The notes beneath the pieces were generated by a model that ran no database searches, was not told where the DNA came from, and saw nothing but the letters and a program-made list of their open reading frames with translations. A stretch of DNA of 64,000 nt from Acinetobacter beijerinckii CIP 110307 (GTDB taxonomy: Bacteria > Pseudomonadota > Gammaproteobacteria > Pseudomonadales > Moraxellaceae), in contig NZ_KB849765.1 in assembly GCF_000369005.1 (NCBI RefSeq), positions 248,001-312,000 of the forward strand. The letters run 5' to 3'. A program made the position numbers and the translations under genes. This document shows, one piece after another, positions 38,496-46,920 of the stretch. Numbering within the stretch: position 1 is the stretch's first letter; each line of letters begins with the position of its first letter.

Positions 38496-38506
38496 TGTTT
38501 TTATCT

Positions 38507-38545
38507 CTAGAATATTTTGGCTAAGGTCAAAATGTTCTAGCTCTT
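38507..38545 (+). terminator. Terminator after corA
   Basis: Stem CTAGAATATTTTG (38507-38519) / CAAAATGTTCTAG (38528-38540) with one mismatch and an 8-nt loop, then CTCTTTT. The T-run is modest; it also overlaps the stop region of the convergent gene. Confidence 0.7.
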
Positions 38546-39094
38546 TTATGATAAATCAAATGCGACAAGATCTTTTTCATTTTCAATAAAATAATCAATT
38601 AAGGCATCATATCCTTTAGTTTCCCATTGCTGATATTCTTTCGTACTTAGGAAAACAACAAGGATAAAATTATAATTTACCTCATTAATTTCGAGTTGAG
38701 TGGGTAAAAAATTTAAAATATCCGATGTAATAATTGGTAATAAGATTATTCCTCTTACATCATTTTCGATAAGGCGAGTGTCATCAAACAACTGAACACA
38801 ACCAATACCTATTTGCTCATGTCCTTCAATATCTTCAAGTGTCGCAAATAGCTGCCTGATTAAATTAGCATCACCATCAGAAACCGTAATATAAATATAA
38901 CGTGTATTCGTAGGTATTGAAAAAATAACATGTAAATTTACATCATCACGCAATGTGCTTACGGCTTGATGTCTTTTTGTCCCATTCTCTTTTTCAAAAT
39001 AATAAAGATTACAATCATCATTAAATATGTCATTACTGATTACCGTATTGACTATGACGGAACATATTTGCTGTATCTCAGGTGTATATTTCAT
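38546..39094 (-). CDS. SUFU-domain-like protein
   Basis: A 182-aa protein with no signal peptide. The C-terminal part (LLPIITSDI...NFILVVFLSTKEYQQW, then KGYDALIDYFIEN) resembles the bacterial suppressor-of-fused domain, where a hydrophobic strand is followed by STKEYxxxxxxGxDAL. Bacterial SUFU domains are proposed immunity proteins of polymorphic toxin systems. No toxin is adjacent, so it would be an orphan. Recognition is by pattern only. Confidence 0.5.
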   Translation of the reverse strand: MKYTPEIQQICSVIVNTVISNDIFNDDCNLYYFEKENGTKRHQAVSTLRDDVNLHVIFSIPTNTRYIYITVSDGDANLIRQLFATLEDIEGHEQIGIGCVQLFDDTRLIENDVRGIILLPIITSDILNFLPTQLEINEVNYNFILVVFLSTKEYQQWETKGYDALIDYFIENEKDLVAFDLS

Positions 39095-39124
39095 TCTTCA
39101 CCTTAAAACCAAACCATAAAACAA

Positions 39125-39153
39125 AAAAAGAGAGTTAGGTAACTCTCTTTTCT
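39125..39153 (-). terminator. Terminator of the mla operon
   Basis: Stem AAAGAGAGTT (39127-39136) / AACTCTCTTT (39141-39150) with AGGT loop, preceded by an A-run that reads as T7 on the minus strand. It lies 18 nt after the mlaB stop. Confidence 0.88.
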
Positions 39154-39170
39154 CGATGAATAAGATAATA

Positions 39171-39461
39171 TCAAATCAATTTCAAATCATCTTGCAGATG
39201 ACAAGATTGGATAATCTTCAGCATTTTCTCAGGTACATTTTTAAAATGCAGACCTTTATTCTCAGGTGTTTGGCGTAACCATTGCACCAATACAGCCAAA
39301 GATAAAGTATTACCATGTTCAAGCTGAGCAAGATCAACAACCAAAGGAAAATTCTTGTGCTGTTGAATATGCTTTAAGCCAGTTTGATACATCTGCTCTG
39401 CATTTTCAAAATTAATTGTTTTTGAAACAACTAATTGTTGATCAATATACTGAATCACCAA
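39171..39461 (-). CDS. mlaB: STAS-domain protein MlaB
   Basis: A 96-aa STAS-domain protein, the cytoplasmic subunit that stabilises the MlaFE transporter. The segment VVDLAQLEHGNTLSLAVLVQ (about 40-60) is the STAS loop and following helix. It is last in the mlaFEDCB order, 11 nt after mlaC. Identification rests on the domain and this position. Confidence 0.82.
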   Translation of the reverse strand: MVIQYIDQQLVVSKTINFENAEQMYQTGLKHIQQHKNFPLVVDLAQLEHGNTLSLAVLVQWLRQTPENKGLHFKNVPEKMLKIIQSCHLQDDLKLI

Positions 39462-39472
39462 AGATCACCTAT

Positions 39473-40105
39473 TTATTTTTTGCTAACAGCAGCATCTGCA
39501 TCAGGCTTAAATGTTGCAATCGCTTTATTAATATCGCCACCATTACGCTGAACGGTTGCAGCAAACTGATTACGGAATTGCAAACCTAAATCAATTCCTG
39601 AAACATTGATATTACGAACTTTCCACTGATCACCTTTATCAATCAACTGGAAAGATACAGGGATTTTCTCGCCTTTATGCAAGAAATCCAAAGTTACAAC
39701 AGGGTTCTTACTGTTTGAAGCTCGATATGGACGCATGGTGTAGCTTTCATTGGTATATTTAGCGAAAGCACTACCATAGTTTTCAATAATCACTGCACGA
39801 AAGTTTTGCTCAAACTGCGCACGTTGTGCAGCATTGGTATATTGATTATTCGCATAAGTACCCAGAACAATTCTCGTGAATGCTTGAGAATCAACATACG
39901 GATCTAGATTTTGGCGAATGATTGTTTTCACTAAAGCTGGATTGTTTTGCAATTTAGCATGGTCCGCTTTTAAACGAGTAATCAAGCCGTCAGCAACACG
40001 CTTTACAAAATCAGGTGGGGTTTCTGTAGGCGCAGCAAATGCCGCCGTTGCAAGCATGCTTGATAATACGCTTGCCGTTAACGTTTGTTTCAATAATGTA
40101 TTCAC
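39473..40105 (-). CDS. mlaC: Periplasmic phospholipid-binding protein MlaC
   Basis: MlaC (210 aa), the soluble carrier of phospholipids between MlaA-OmpC at the outer membrane and MlaFEDB. Residues 1-24 form a signal peptide ending AAFA. The mature part contains the family pattern YVDSQAFTRIVLG and LIDKGDQWKVRNINVSGIDL. It lies 19 nt after mlaD. Confidence 0.92.
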   Translation of the reverse strand: MNTLLKQTLTASVLSSMLATAAFAAPTETPPDFVKRVADGLITRLKADHAKLQNNPALVKTIIRQNLDPYVDSQAFTRIVLGTYANNQYTNAAQRAQFEQNFRAVIIENYGSAFAKYTNESYTMRPYRASNSKNPVVTLDFLHKGEKIPVSFQLIDKGDQWKVRNINVSGIDLGLQFRNQFAATVQRNGGDINKAIATFKPDADAAVSKK

Positions 40106-40124
40106 TTCAATCTCCTAACCTGAA

Positions 40125-40802
40125 TTACTCAACAAAAGAAGCTTCTGCTTCTGTAGCAGCGGGCTGTGATGCAGAACTACTAGATGATGTTGAGTCTGAT
40201 GTGGTCTTGCCAGCACCACCAGTAATAAACTTACTGATTAAATCTTCTAAATCCATCGTACCCTGGGTATTTGAAACAACATCTCCACGTTTCAAATAGT
40301 TCACGCCCCCACCTGGTACAACTTTCAAATATTTCTCACCTAACAAACCGTTGGTTGCAACCATAATATAAGCATCCTCATCCAAACTGGTGATGGAGGT
40401 CATGTTACGAATAAGTTGCTGTTCCATTTCTTTTTGTTTCGCTACATCAGCTTGTTGATAATCAGAGCTGTAATGCAATTCTTCCAACGCATTTTTCTGA
40501 ACTTGCTTTAATTGTTCAGCGTCAAAGCTGGTTAATTTACCATCTAAGTCAAATTTAACTGTTGCCAAACGTGTGACTGGATCCAAAGAAATTGATTCAA
40601 CACGACCAATCGTTACACCACTCATGGTGACTTTGGCACGTGGTTTTAAGCCATTTACGTTATCAAACTGGGCTGTCATGCTGTAACTATCTTTTAAGTT
40701 AGTCCCAACTAAGCCACTGACTGTCATTGCAAGAAAAAATAGAGCAATACCAAAGATAATGACAAAGATACCTACGGCCAGCTCACTAGTACGTGATTTC
40801 AT
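40125..40802 (-). CDS. mlaD: MCE-domain phospholipid transporter subunit MlaD
   Basis: MlaD (225 aa), an inner-membrane-anchored MCE ring. One membrane helix spans about 10-32, and the MCE domain (about 38-150) contains DNVNGLKPRAKVTMSGVTIG. It is longer than E. coli MlaD (183), mainly through a Ser/Ala-rich tail (SDSTSSSSSASQ). It overlaps mlaE by 1 nt. Confidence 0.93.
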   Translation of the reverse strand: MKSRTSELAVGIFVIIFGIALFFLAMTVSGLVGTNLKDSYSMTAQFDNVNGLKPRAKVTMSGVTIGRVESISLDPVTRLATVKFDLDGKLTSFDAEQLKQVQKNALEELHYSSDYQQADVAKQKEMEQQLIRNMTSITSLDEDAYIMVATNGLLGEKYLKVVPGGGVNYLKRGDVVSNTQGTMDLEDLISKFITGGAGKTTSDSTSSSSSASQPAATEAEASFVE

Positions 40803-41581
40803 TAAATCCCTCCGAACATGACCGCAGTCAACACGAAATCAAAACCTAAGACACAAAGTGAAGAATATACGACCGTTCTGGTCATAGATGTCGCGATACC
40901 TTCTGGTGTTGGGTCACAAGCATAACCTTGATATACCGCCACCCATGTACAAATCACAGCAAATACAATACTTTTGATAATGGTGCCATTAAAAATATCA
41001 TGCCAGAACTGTACGCTACTTTGCATACCGCTCCAAAACGAACCCTCATCAGCACCTAAAAAATCCACACCTACCAACTTACCGCCAATAATACCTATCG
41101 ACGCAAATATCACCGTAAGCATGGGTAAGCTAACAATACCCGCCCACAAACGTGGTGCTACAATTTGTCTGAGTGGGTCTACCCCAATCATTTCCATACT
41201 TGCAAGTTGTTCACTTTGTTTCATTGAGCCAATTTCAGCAGTCAATGCTGAACCAGCACGCCCAGCAAATAATAAGGCTGCAACGACAGAAGCAAGTTCA
41301 CGAAGTAAAGTCAGTGAAATGGCTGTACCGAGCATTGCTTCACTACCAAATGTGACGAGAATGCTGTACATCTGTAGACCAAGAACTGCGCCTATAAATA
41401 AACCAGAAACAGCAATAATCAGCAGGGACATCACCCCGACTCGATACATTTGGTAAATAAAACGCTGAAAGCCACCTTTCGATGGCATGGCAAATAAAAC
41501 TTGCAGCAGCATTAGCGCAGCAGCACCAATTCCCTTTATCCGCTCAATAACGAGTCTACCTAACCAGGCAATCGCATTCAT
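40802..41581 (-). CDS. mlaE: Phospholipid ABC transporter permease MlaE
   Basis: MlaE (259 aa), the membrane permease. It has about five hydrophobic segments and the conserved ELASVVAALLFAGRAGSALT and EIGSMKQSEQLASMEMIGVD stretches. Its start overlaps the mlaF stop by 4 nt and its stop the mlaD start by 1 nt, so translation is coupled. Confidence 0.95.
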   Translation of the reverse strand: MNAIAWLGRLVIERIKGIGAAALMLLQVLFAMPSKGGFQRFIYQMYRVGVMSLLIIAVSGLFIGAVLGLQMYSILVTFGSEAMLGTAISLTLLRELASVVAALLFAGRAGSALTAEIGSMKQSEQLASMEMIGVDPLRQIVAPRLWAGIVSLPMLTVIFASIGIIGGKLVGVDFLGADEGSFWSGMQSSVQFWHDIFNGTIIKSIVFAVICTWVAVYQGYACDPTPEGIATSMTRTVVYSSLCVLGFDFVLTAVMFGGI

Positions 41582-42408
41582 GGACGAACCTCGTTATCTA
41601 AATATGCTTGTTGAGTAAATTGATATTCAACAGGGCCATCAGCCGAGCCCGTTAAAAACTGACGCACAAATGGCGAAGCATGATTTTTTAGCTGTTCTGG
41701 TGAACCTTCGCCCTGAATTTTACCTTCTGCGACCACATAAATATAATCGGCAATCGACAAGGTTTCTGCCACGTCATGCGACACAATAATTGTTGTTAAA
41801 TCGAGTGCTTCTCTCAAAGAGCGAATTAAACGTGTCAACACCCCCATCACGATCGGGTCTTGCCCCGCAAAAGGTTCATCATACATAATCAATTCAGGAT
41901 CAAGTGCAATGGCACGTGCAAGCGCAACACGACGGTTCATACCTCCAGAAAGTTCTGATGGCATTAATTGTTCAGCGCCACGTAATCCGACTGATTCAAG
42001 CTTTAATGCAACCAGTTCTGCGATTAGATTTTCTGGCAAATTGGTATGTGCCCGAATAGGAAAGGCTACATTTTCATACGCAGACATATCTGTAAAAAGA
42101 GCACCACTTTGAAATAACATGCCCATTCGCGCACGTGCTGCAAAAAGTTCATGACGGGACATCGCAGCAATATTTTTACCATCTAGTAAAATTTCACCAC
42201 GATCAGGTACTAACTGTCCACCGATTAGGCGCAGTAGCGTTGTCTTACCAGTACCAGAAGGTCCCATAATTGCTGTTATTTGACCACGTCGAATTTTAAG
42301 GCTGATATCGTCATAAATGACACGTTCTCCTCGATTAAAGCTCAAGTGTTTCACTTCAATTAAGGCTTCAGTATCGAGAGGAGATTTATTATTCATAATG
42401 GCATTCAT
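41578..42408 (-). CDS. mlaF: Phospholipid ABC transporter ATPase MlaF
   Basis: MlaF (276 aa), the ATPase of the phospholipid transporter that maintains outer-membrane asymmetry. Walker A is GPSGTGKTT at 49-57, the ABC signature LSGGM, and Walker B LIMYDEPFAG. It is first in the leftward mlaFEDCB operon. Two nearby ATGs (42408 and 42396) are possible: AGGA directly abuts the first, which makes the second worth considering. Confidence 0.95.
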   Translation of the reverse strand: MNAIMNNKSPLDTEALIEVKHLSFNRGERVIYDDISLKIRRGQITAIMGPSGTGKTTLLRLIGGQLVPDRGEILLDGKNIAAMSRHELFAARARMGMLFQSGALFTDMSAYENVAFPIRAHTNLPENLIAELVALKLESVGLRGAEQLMPSELSGGMNRRVALARAIALDPELIMYDEPFAGQDPIVMGVLTRLIRSLREALDLTTIIVSHDVAETLSIADYIYVVAEGKIQGEGSPEQLKNHASPFVRQFLTGSADGPVEYQFTQQAYLDNEVRP

Positions 42409-42490
42409 TCCTGCACTTTTTATGCACGCATACTATACACTGAAAGAATAAGCGCTTGTTTTTATTTTGATATGCTACGTATGAAGATTA

Positions 42491-42733
42491 TTAATTTATG
42501 TAGTTGTTCTTTGTACTTACTTCATTGACACCATGATGAGAATTCACATTGAAAGATTGAGGATTAGTTTCATCAAAAATTGCAAACGCAAAAAACAGAC
42601 CATTACACAGCATTAAGATCACAAATAAACACGGCAACCCTTCGCTACACACAAACGACCACATTTGATTGAAAAGACTTTTATTTTGATTAACTCTATT
42701 CATTTCCAAACTAAAACTTGAACCAGTATACAT
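42491..42733 (-). CDS. Small single-span membrane protein, unknown
   Basis: An 80-aa frame with one hydrophobic helix, LPCLFVILMLCNGLFFAFAI (about 33-52). The actual start may be the ATG at 42703 (70 aa), but neither start has a good ribosome site. No family recognised. It lies between the terminator of the DEAD-box gene and mlaF. Coding status is uncertain. Confidence 0.45.
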   Translation of the reverse strand: MYTGSSFSLEMNRVNQNKSLFNQMWSFVCSEGLPCLFVILMLCNGLFFAFAIFDETNPQSFNVNSHHGVNEVSTKNNYIN

Positions 42734-42765
42734 TTTTGCTATTTTACATGACTACCCCCAAATAA

Positions 42766-42792
42766 AAAAGCCAGTTTTTCAACTGGCTTCTT
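42766..42792 (-). terminator. Terminator after the DEAD-box helicase gene
   Basis: Stem AAGCCAGTT (42768-42776) / AACTGGCTT (42781-42789), TTTC loop, with an A-run to the left that reads as T6 on the minus strand. Confidence 0.85.
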
Positions 42793-42838
42793 CTTTTTAT
42801 CGGTTTTTATCGATTAAAAGTCGTTTTTCCGACGATAA

Positions 42839-44836
42839 TCACTCGCTACCAAACTTACGTTTTGGGCGGTCATCACCGAAGCTACGCTTTGGACGATCTT
42901 CACCACCGAAGCTACGCTTTGGACGGTCTTCACCACCGAAACTACGTTTTGGACGGTCGCTGAAACCACCTTCACGGCGTGCTGGACGATCACCAAAATC
43001 ACGCTTTGGACGGTCACCAAAACCACCTTCACGTTGTGGCGCTGGACGATCACCAAAATCACGTTTTGGACGATCACCGAAACTGCCTTCGCGACGTGGT
43101 TTATAGTCTACACGATTACCACGGTTGTCATCATTCGATTCAAAACGCGGTTTATCATTGAAGCCACCTTCACGACGTGGACGATCTGAATTAAATTCGC
43201 GGCGCGGACGATCTTCACCACCAAATGATGGACGTTCGCCACGTGGTTTGTCATCAAAGCTACGACGTGGACGGTCTTCAAAACCACCTTCACGACGTGG
43301 ACGATCTGAATTAAATTCGCGACGCGGACGATCTTCACCACCAAATGATGGACGTTCGCCACGTGGTTTGTCATCAAAGCTACGACGTGGACGGTCTTCA
43401 AAACCACCTTCACGACGTGGACGATCTGAATTAAATTCGCGACGTGGACGATCTTCACCACCAAATGATGGACGTTCGCCACGTGGTTTGTCATCGAAGC
43501 TACGACGTGGACGGTCATCACCACCTTCACGGCGTTTGAAATTGCTTTCGCCTTCAAAACGACGACCACCGCCGAAACCGCCACGACCACCGCCGTCACG
43601 ACCACCGCGACCACGACCACCACCATCACGGCCACGACCGCCACTATCACGACCTGAACGAGCAGGAGGTGGAGATGGCTCTAAACCTTCAATTTCAGAT
43701 ACGCTTAAACGAGCATCTAAATAATCTTCTAAAGCACGAATTTTACCGCGTTCACGGTAAGTCGCTAATGTAATCGCTTGACCTGTACGACCCGCACGAC
43801 CTGTACGACCAATACGGTGTACATAGTCTTCATTCTTCATCGGTAAACCGAAGTTAATCACGTGAGAAATTGTTGGTACGTCTAAACCACGCGCTGCAAC
43901 GTCAGTTGCAACCAAGATTTTTGCACGACCTTCACGAATACTACGTAAACGACGGTTACGAACGGTTTGTGGCATTGCACCATGTAATGCAACCACTGAA
44001 TGACCAGCTTCAGCTAATTCTTCAGCAAGCATGTCTGTGTCTTCTTGTGTGCTTGCGAATACTACAGCTTGATCTACTGACTCATCAGATAACCAGTGAG
44101 TAAGTAATTTTTTCTTGTGTTCAAAACCATCAGTCCAATGTAATGTCTGAGTTACATCAGTGTTAGTACTGTGGCCAGTTTCAATTGCGATACGTTGTGG
44201 ATCATTCATCATGCGCTCAGCAAGACGAATAATACGATCAGCAAAAGTCGCAGAGAACATTAATGTTTGTTTACGATTTGCAGCTAATTCACCAATCGCT
44301 TCTAGATCTTCAGAGAAACCTAGATCAAGCATACGGTCAGCTTCATCAACAATAAGTGATTCAACTTTGTCTAACTTGATTTGACGGCGGTTTACAAGGT
44401 CAAGTAAACGACCTGGAGTCGCAACGACAACTTGTGCACCTTTAAGCTGTTGGATTTGTTTACCAAAAGGCATACCACCCATAATTGCAGCGATACGAAC
44501 ACCTTTCATGTGGCGTACAAAACCAATCGCGTCTTGGCTTACTTGTTGAGCCAATTCACGTGTAGGAGAAATAACTAAGATTGTAGGCTGAGTAACTGCT
44601 TTCATACGATCTTTAAAAGATACGAAAGCTTCTTCGCCAGCTAAAGAGTTTAAAGTTGGCAATAAAAATGCAGCAGTTTTACCTGAACCAGTTTGGCTCG
44701 ATACTAATAAATCTTTCCCTTCTAACGCAGCAGGGATCGCTTGTTCTTGTACAGGAGTTGGTGTGGTAAAACCTAAACCTTCAAGCGCTTGTTGTAAGGT
44801 TTCGTGTAGAGAAAATTCGGCAAAAGTTTTGCTCAT
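42839..44836 (-). CDS. DEAD-box RNA helicase with repetitive RG-rich tail
   Basis: ATP-dependent RNA helicase (665 aa from this start) of the RhlE/DeaD type. The N-terminal core has the Q motif FSLHETLQQALEGLGFTTPT, Walker A SSQTGSGKT (46-54), DEAD at 164-167, SAT (FSATFAD) and motif VI HRIGRTGRAGR. From about 390 the tail is Arg/Gly/Asp-rich, starting with GGRGRDGGGRGRGG and continuing with three 40-residue repeats. The ATG at 44836 is preferred over the GTG at 44848, which lies in a hairpin. It is preceded by a leader of about 270 nt. The exact orthologue is uncertain. Confidence 0.9.
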   Translation of the reverse strand: MSKTFAEFSLHETLQQALEGLGFTTPTPVQEQAIPAALEGKDLLVSSQTGSGKTAAFLLPTLNSLAGEEAFVSFKDRMKAVTQPTILVISPTRELAQQVSQDAIGFVRHMKGVRIAAIMGGMPFGKQIQQLKGAQVVVATPGRLLDLVNRRQIKLDKVESLIVDEADRMLDLGFSEDLEAIGELAANRKQTLMFSATFADRIIRLAERMMNDPQRIAIETGHSTNTDVTQTLHWTDGFEHKKKLLTHWLSDESVDQAVVFASTQEDTDMLAEELAEAGHSVVALHGAMPQTVRNRRLRSIREGRAKILVATDVAARGLDVPTISHVINFGLPMKNEDYVHRIGRTGRAGRTGQAITLATYRERGKIRALEDYLDARLSVSEIEGLEPSPPPARSGRDSGGRGRDGGGRGRGGRDGGGRGGFGGGRRFEGESNFKRREGGDDRPRRSFDDKPRGERPSFGGEDRPRREFNSDRPRREGGFEDRPRRSFDDKPRGERPSFGGEDRPRREFNSDRPRREGGFEDRPRRSFDDKPRGERPSFGGEDRPRREFNSDRPRREGGFNDKPRFESNDDNRGNRVDYKPRREGSFGDRPKRDFGDRPAPQREGGFGDRPKRDFGDRPARREGGFSDRPKRSFGGEDRPKRSFGGEDRPKRSFGDDRPKRKFGSE
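42871..42960 (-). repeat. 30-nt tandem repeat at the helicase C-terminus
   Basis: Three copies of a 30-nt unit encoding the decapeptide KRSFGGEDRP, the last copies slightly diverged, ending in KRKFGSE. The repeats keep the reading frame. Confidence 0.85.
43164..43516 (-). repeat. 120-nt tandem repeat in the helicase tail
   Basis: Nearly three copies of an exact 120-nt period (40 aa: RRSFDDKPRGERPSFGGEDR and the following RPRREFNSDR part). Copies differ by only one or two bases, for example at 43202, 43325/43445 and 43496. Near-identity at DNA level points to recent duplication or ongoing homogenisation. Period divisible by 3 keeps the frame. Confidence 0.92.
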
Positions 44837-45106
44837 AGAGAGTTTCACCCTAATGGGTGCTCCATTTTAATAAATACAAAAAATAGACATCGGCAACAAG
44901 CGGCAAAGCGACTCAAGCTGAAAAATAGATGAAGTTCAGCGGCGATCCGAATAACGACGATGTGGACTAAACGCACGCTTGATTACTGCTTCAACCTGAA
45001 GAATCGCTAAGCGATTTGGGCGCAAGATGTGGTCCTCTCTACGGACAGCGTGCGCTAATATGAATAGAAATGAGTGTTCAGGTAATGAACTGGAATTTAA
45101 GTGCGT
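44837..45106 (-). promoter_or_regulatory. Long structured 5' leader of the DEAD-box gene
   Basis: About 270 nt between the predicted start of transcription and the ATG. Hairpins include GCGCA/TGCGC (45024-45020 with 45055-45051) enclosing GTCC/GGAC (45032-45046), AATCGC/GCGATT (45002-45016), and CACCC/GGGTG with an ATTA loop (44846-44859). The last holds the only nearby AGGG in its stem, so it could mask the ribosome site. Long autoregulatory leaders are known for E. coli cold-shock helicase genes; control here is inferred. Confidence 0.55.
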
Positions 45107-45112
45107 GGGCGG

Positions 45113-45140
45113 ATTATAGCAGAAAGTTTAAGAAAGTCAC
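45113..45140 (-). promoter_or_regulatory. Promoter of the DEAD-box helicase gene
   Basis: Minus-strand GTGACT (45140-45135), 16-nt spacer, perfect TATAAT (45118-45113). The adjacent 45141-45325 stretch is very AT-rich and shows no gene. Confidence 0.65.
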
Positions 45141-45325
45141 GTCTTTTAGTTATTTTTTCGATTCAATTACTTTTTTCTGCTTATTAAATCAATCATAAAA
45201 GTAGGAGATAGAAATAATTAAAAATCAATCACAATCCACTATAAATATAATTATCAGCCACTTAATTTTAAATACAACATCAAAAAATTTAAATATTAGA
45301 TTATTTTCGCCCCAGCCAAAGACTA

Positions 45326-45883
45326 TTATTTTTTCTTCTCTAATAGCAAATCGCCAAATATCTTTATAAAATTATCAGCAACTATATCAGGAGATCTGTC
45401 CGTAAGGACCGCTCTGCATTTGAATCCAGTGTAAATCTTAAATCTTGCTCTAATTTTTAACTCTTCACTTTCAATGACTGGATTTAAATAAGTCCTATTC
45501 ATTTGCCTTGATAATATAGTTTGTACACACATTTCCAAATCTAATGATGGTAATACTAAAAAAGTAAAAATATGGTTTTCTATTTCACCCTTTAACTCAT
45601 GATAATTTTGATCGAGATTCTCTGGATATGTCATAAATCCTGAAGAGCAAACTATGATCGTTATCTTATTTATATCAAATTGTGCTTGAAGCTCTTTAAA
45701 TAGCTGAATATTACGTAATGCATATTTTCGATAACCGTTCATATGAATGTATTGAGAAATATCACCTTCAGTTTGCATAAAGTAGTAATCTAAATCGCAA
45801 CAGATAAATTTAAATTTCTTAGAAATTAAATTTGCTATTGTTGTTTTTCCTGCTCCACCAGGGCCAATAAAATAGATTAGCAA
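45326..45883 (-). CDS. P-loop kinase-like protein (shikimate-kinase-type fold)
   Basis: A 185-aa P-loop protein starting with LIYFIGPGGAGKTTIANLIS, that is Walker A GPGGAGKT within the first 15 residues, then CCDLDYYF where shikimate-kinase-like proteins bind substrate, and an RxxxR-type lid (LSRQMNRTY). The frame is open to an ATG at 45925, but that ATG sits in the suhB terminator; a TTG at 45883 with AAGGA 8 nt upstream is a better start. AT content and codon use look richer in A/T than in neighbours, possibly acquired. Substrate unknown. Confidence 0.68.
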   Translation of the reverse strand: MLIYFIGPGGAGKTTIANLISKKFKFICCDLDYYFMQTEGDISQYIHMNGYRKYALRNIQLFKELQAQFDINKITIIVCSSGFMTYPENLDQNYHELKGEIENHIFTFLVLPSLDLEMCVQTILSRQMNRTYLNPVIESEELKIRARFKIYTGFKCRAVLTDRSPDIVADNFIKIFGDLLLEKKK

Positions 45884-45911
45884 TTGTTTTTCCTTATTTT
45901 CAATGATGCAT

Positions 45912-45942
45912 AAAAAAACCCTCAAATATTGAGGGCTTTTTT
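45912..45942 (-). terminator. Terminator after suhB
   Basis: Stem CCCTCAA (45919-45925) / TTGAGGG (45929-45935), flanked by seven A and six T. The A-run gives a T-run on the minus strand for suhB. Confidence 0.88.
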
Positions 45943-45955
45943 AAAATTCAGCAAA

Positions 45956-46786
45956 TTATTTTGCAGCTTCGCCCCAAGCTGGAACAACTGTTTGCATCAA
46001 TGGTTTTAACATTTTAAGTGAACAAGCAAGGACTTGACCATTTTCCATTGAATCATTACCACCACGAGCATCAACGACGACACCACCCGCTTCTTTCACA
46101 ATCAACTCACCTGCTGCAATATCCCAAGGCTTTAAACCAAGCTCAAAGAAAGCATCAAAGCGACCCGCCGCAACATAAGCCAAATCTAATGCAGCAGAGC
46201 CTGTACGACGGAATTGAGCGCCTGATTTAGTCACAGCCAGCAAAGAAGCGAAATGTTGTTCTGCATAAGAAACGATTTCACCATTACGTTTCGCACGGTA
46301 AGGATGACCCACTGCGAGGAAAGTATTTTCTAAACTGTCTTTTACATTCGCACGAATACGGCGTTGGTTCATTACTGCACCACGACCGCGGCTTGCAGAG
46401 AATAATTCATCACGGACTGGATCATAAATCACACCGTGTTGAGTTATGCCTTTATGTTGCACAGCAATAGAAATACAGAAATGAGGAACAGCGTGAATAA
46501 AGTTTTGTGTACCATCCAAAGGATCAATCACCCAACACCAATCAGCATCGTGACCTTTACCTTCTTGTAACCCAAACTCTTCACCTAGGAAGCTATGATT
46601 TTTATAGCTTTTGCGAAGTGTATCTATTGTAAGTTGTTCGATGTAACGATCTACACGTGTTACTGGACCATCAATGCCTTTTTCTTCAACTTGTAAATCG
46701 AGTTTATGACGATTTTGATGTGCCTTTAAAAGCTCTTGACCAACTGTTTGAGCCGCACGCGCAGCCATAACCACCATAGGTTCCAT
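45956..46786 (-). CDS. suhB: Inositol-1-monophosphatase family protein SuhB
   Basis: A 276-aa Mg2+-dependent inositol monophosphatase-type protein. Metal-site motifs are GEEFG (about 66-70), WVIDPLDGTQNF (about 85-96) and WDIAAGELIVKEAGG (about 222-236). In enterics SuhB also helps rRNA antitermination with NusA and supports ribosome biogenesis; that role here is an inference from the family. It is a single-gene unit with terminators on both sides. Confidence 0.92.
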   Translation of the reverse strand: MEPMVVMAARAAQTVGQELLKAHQNRHKLDLQVEEKGIDGPVTRVDRYIEQLTIDTLRKSYKNHSFLGEEFGLQEGKGHDADWCWVIDPLDGTQNFIHAVPHFCISIAVQHKGITQHGVIYDPVRDELFSASRGRGAVMNQRRIRANVKDSLENTFLAVGHPYRAKRNGEIVSYAEQHFASLLAVTKSGAQFRRTGSAALDLAYVAAGRFDAFFELGLKPWDIAAGELIVKEAGGVVVDARGGNDSMENGQVLACSLKMLKPLMQTVVPAWGEAAK

Positions 46787-46832
46787 TGAACACCCACTAC
46801 AAATTTGAAGATTTTGACAAAGAATAATGCAT

Positions 46833-46868
46833 AAAAGCCCGCATATTCTAGCAAATATACGGGCTTTT
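46833..46868 (-). terminator. Terminator after dxs
   Basis: Stem AAAAGCCCG-x-ATATT (46833-46847) / AATAT-x-CGGGCTTTT (46854-46868) with one mismatch, 6-nt loop and T/A-runs on both sides. It lies about 50 nt after the dxs stop and upstream of suhB. Confidence 0.85.
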
Positions 46869-46920
46869 AGGTGAAAAATGTTTACGAAAAATTATCTACG
46901 TATTTACAGAAGCTTATGTA

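Noticed and set aside
43125..43724. A 199-codon open frame on the plus strand through the helicase tail, and a 180-codon frame on the minus strand in another phase
   Set aside because: Both arise because the 120-nt repeats, divisible by three, keep shadow frames open. They have low-complexity composition, no ribosome site and no family resemblance.
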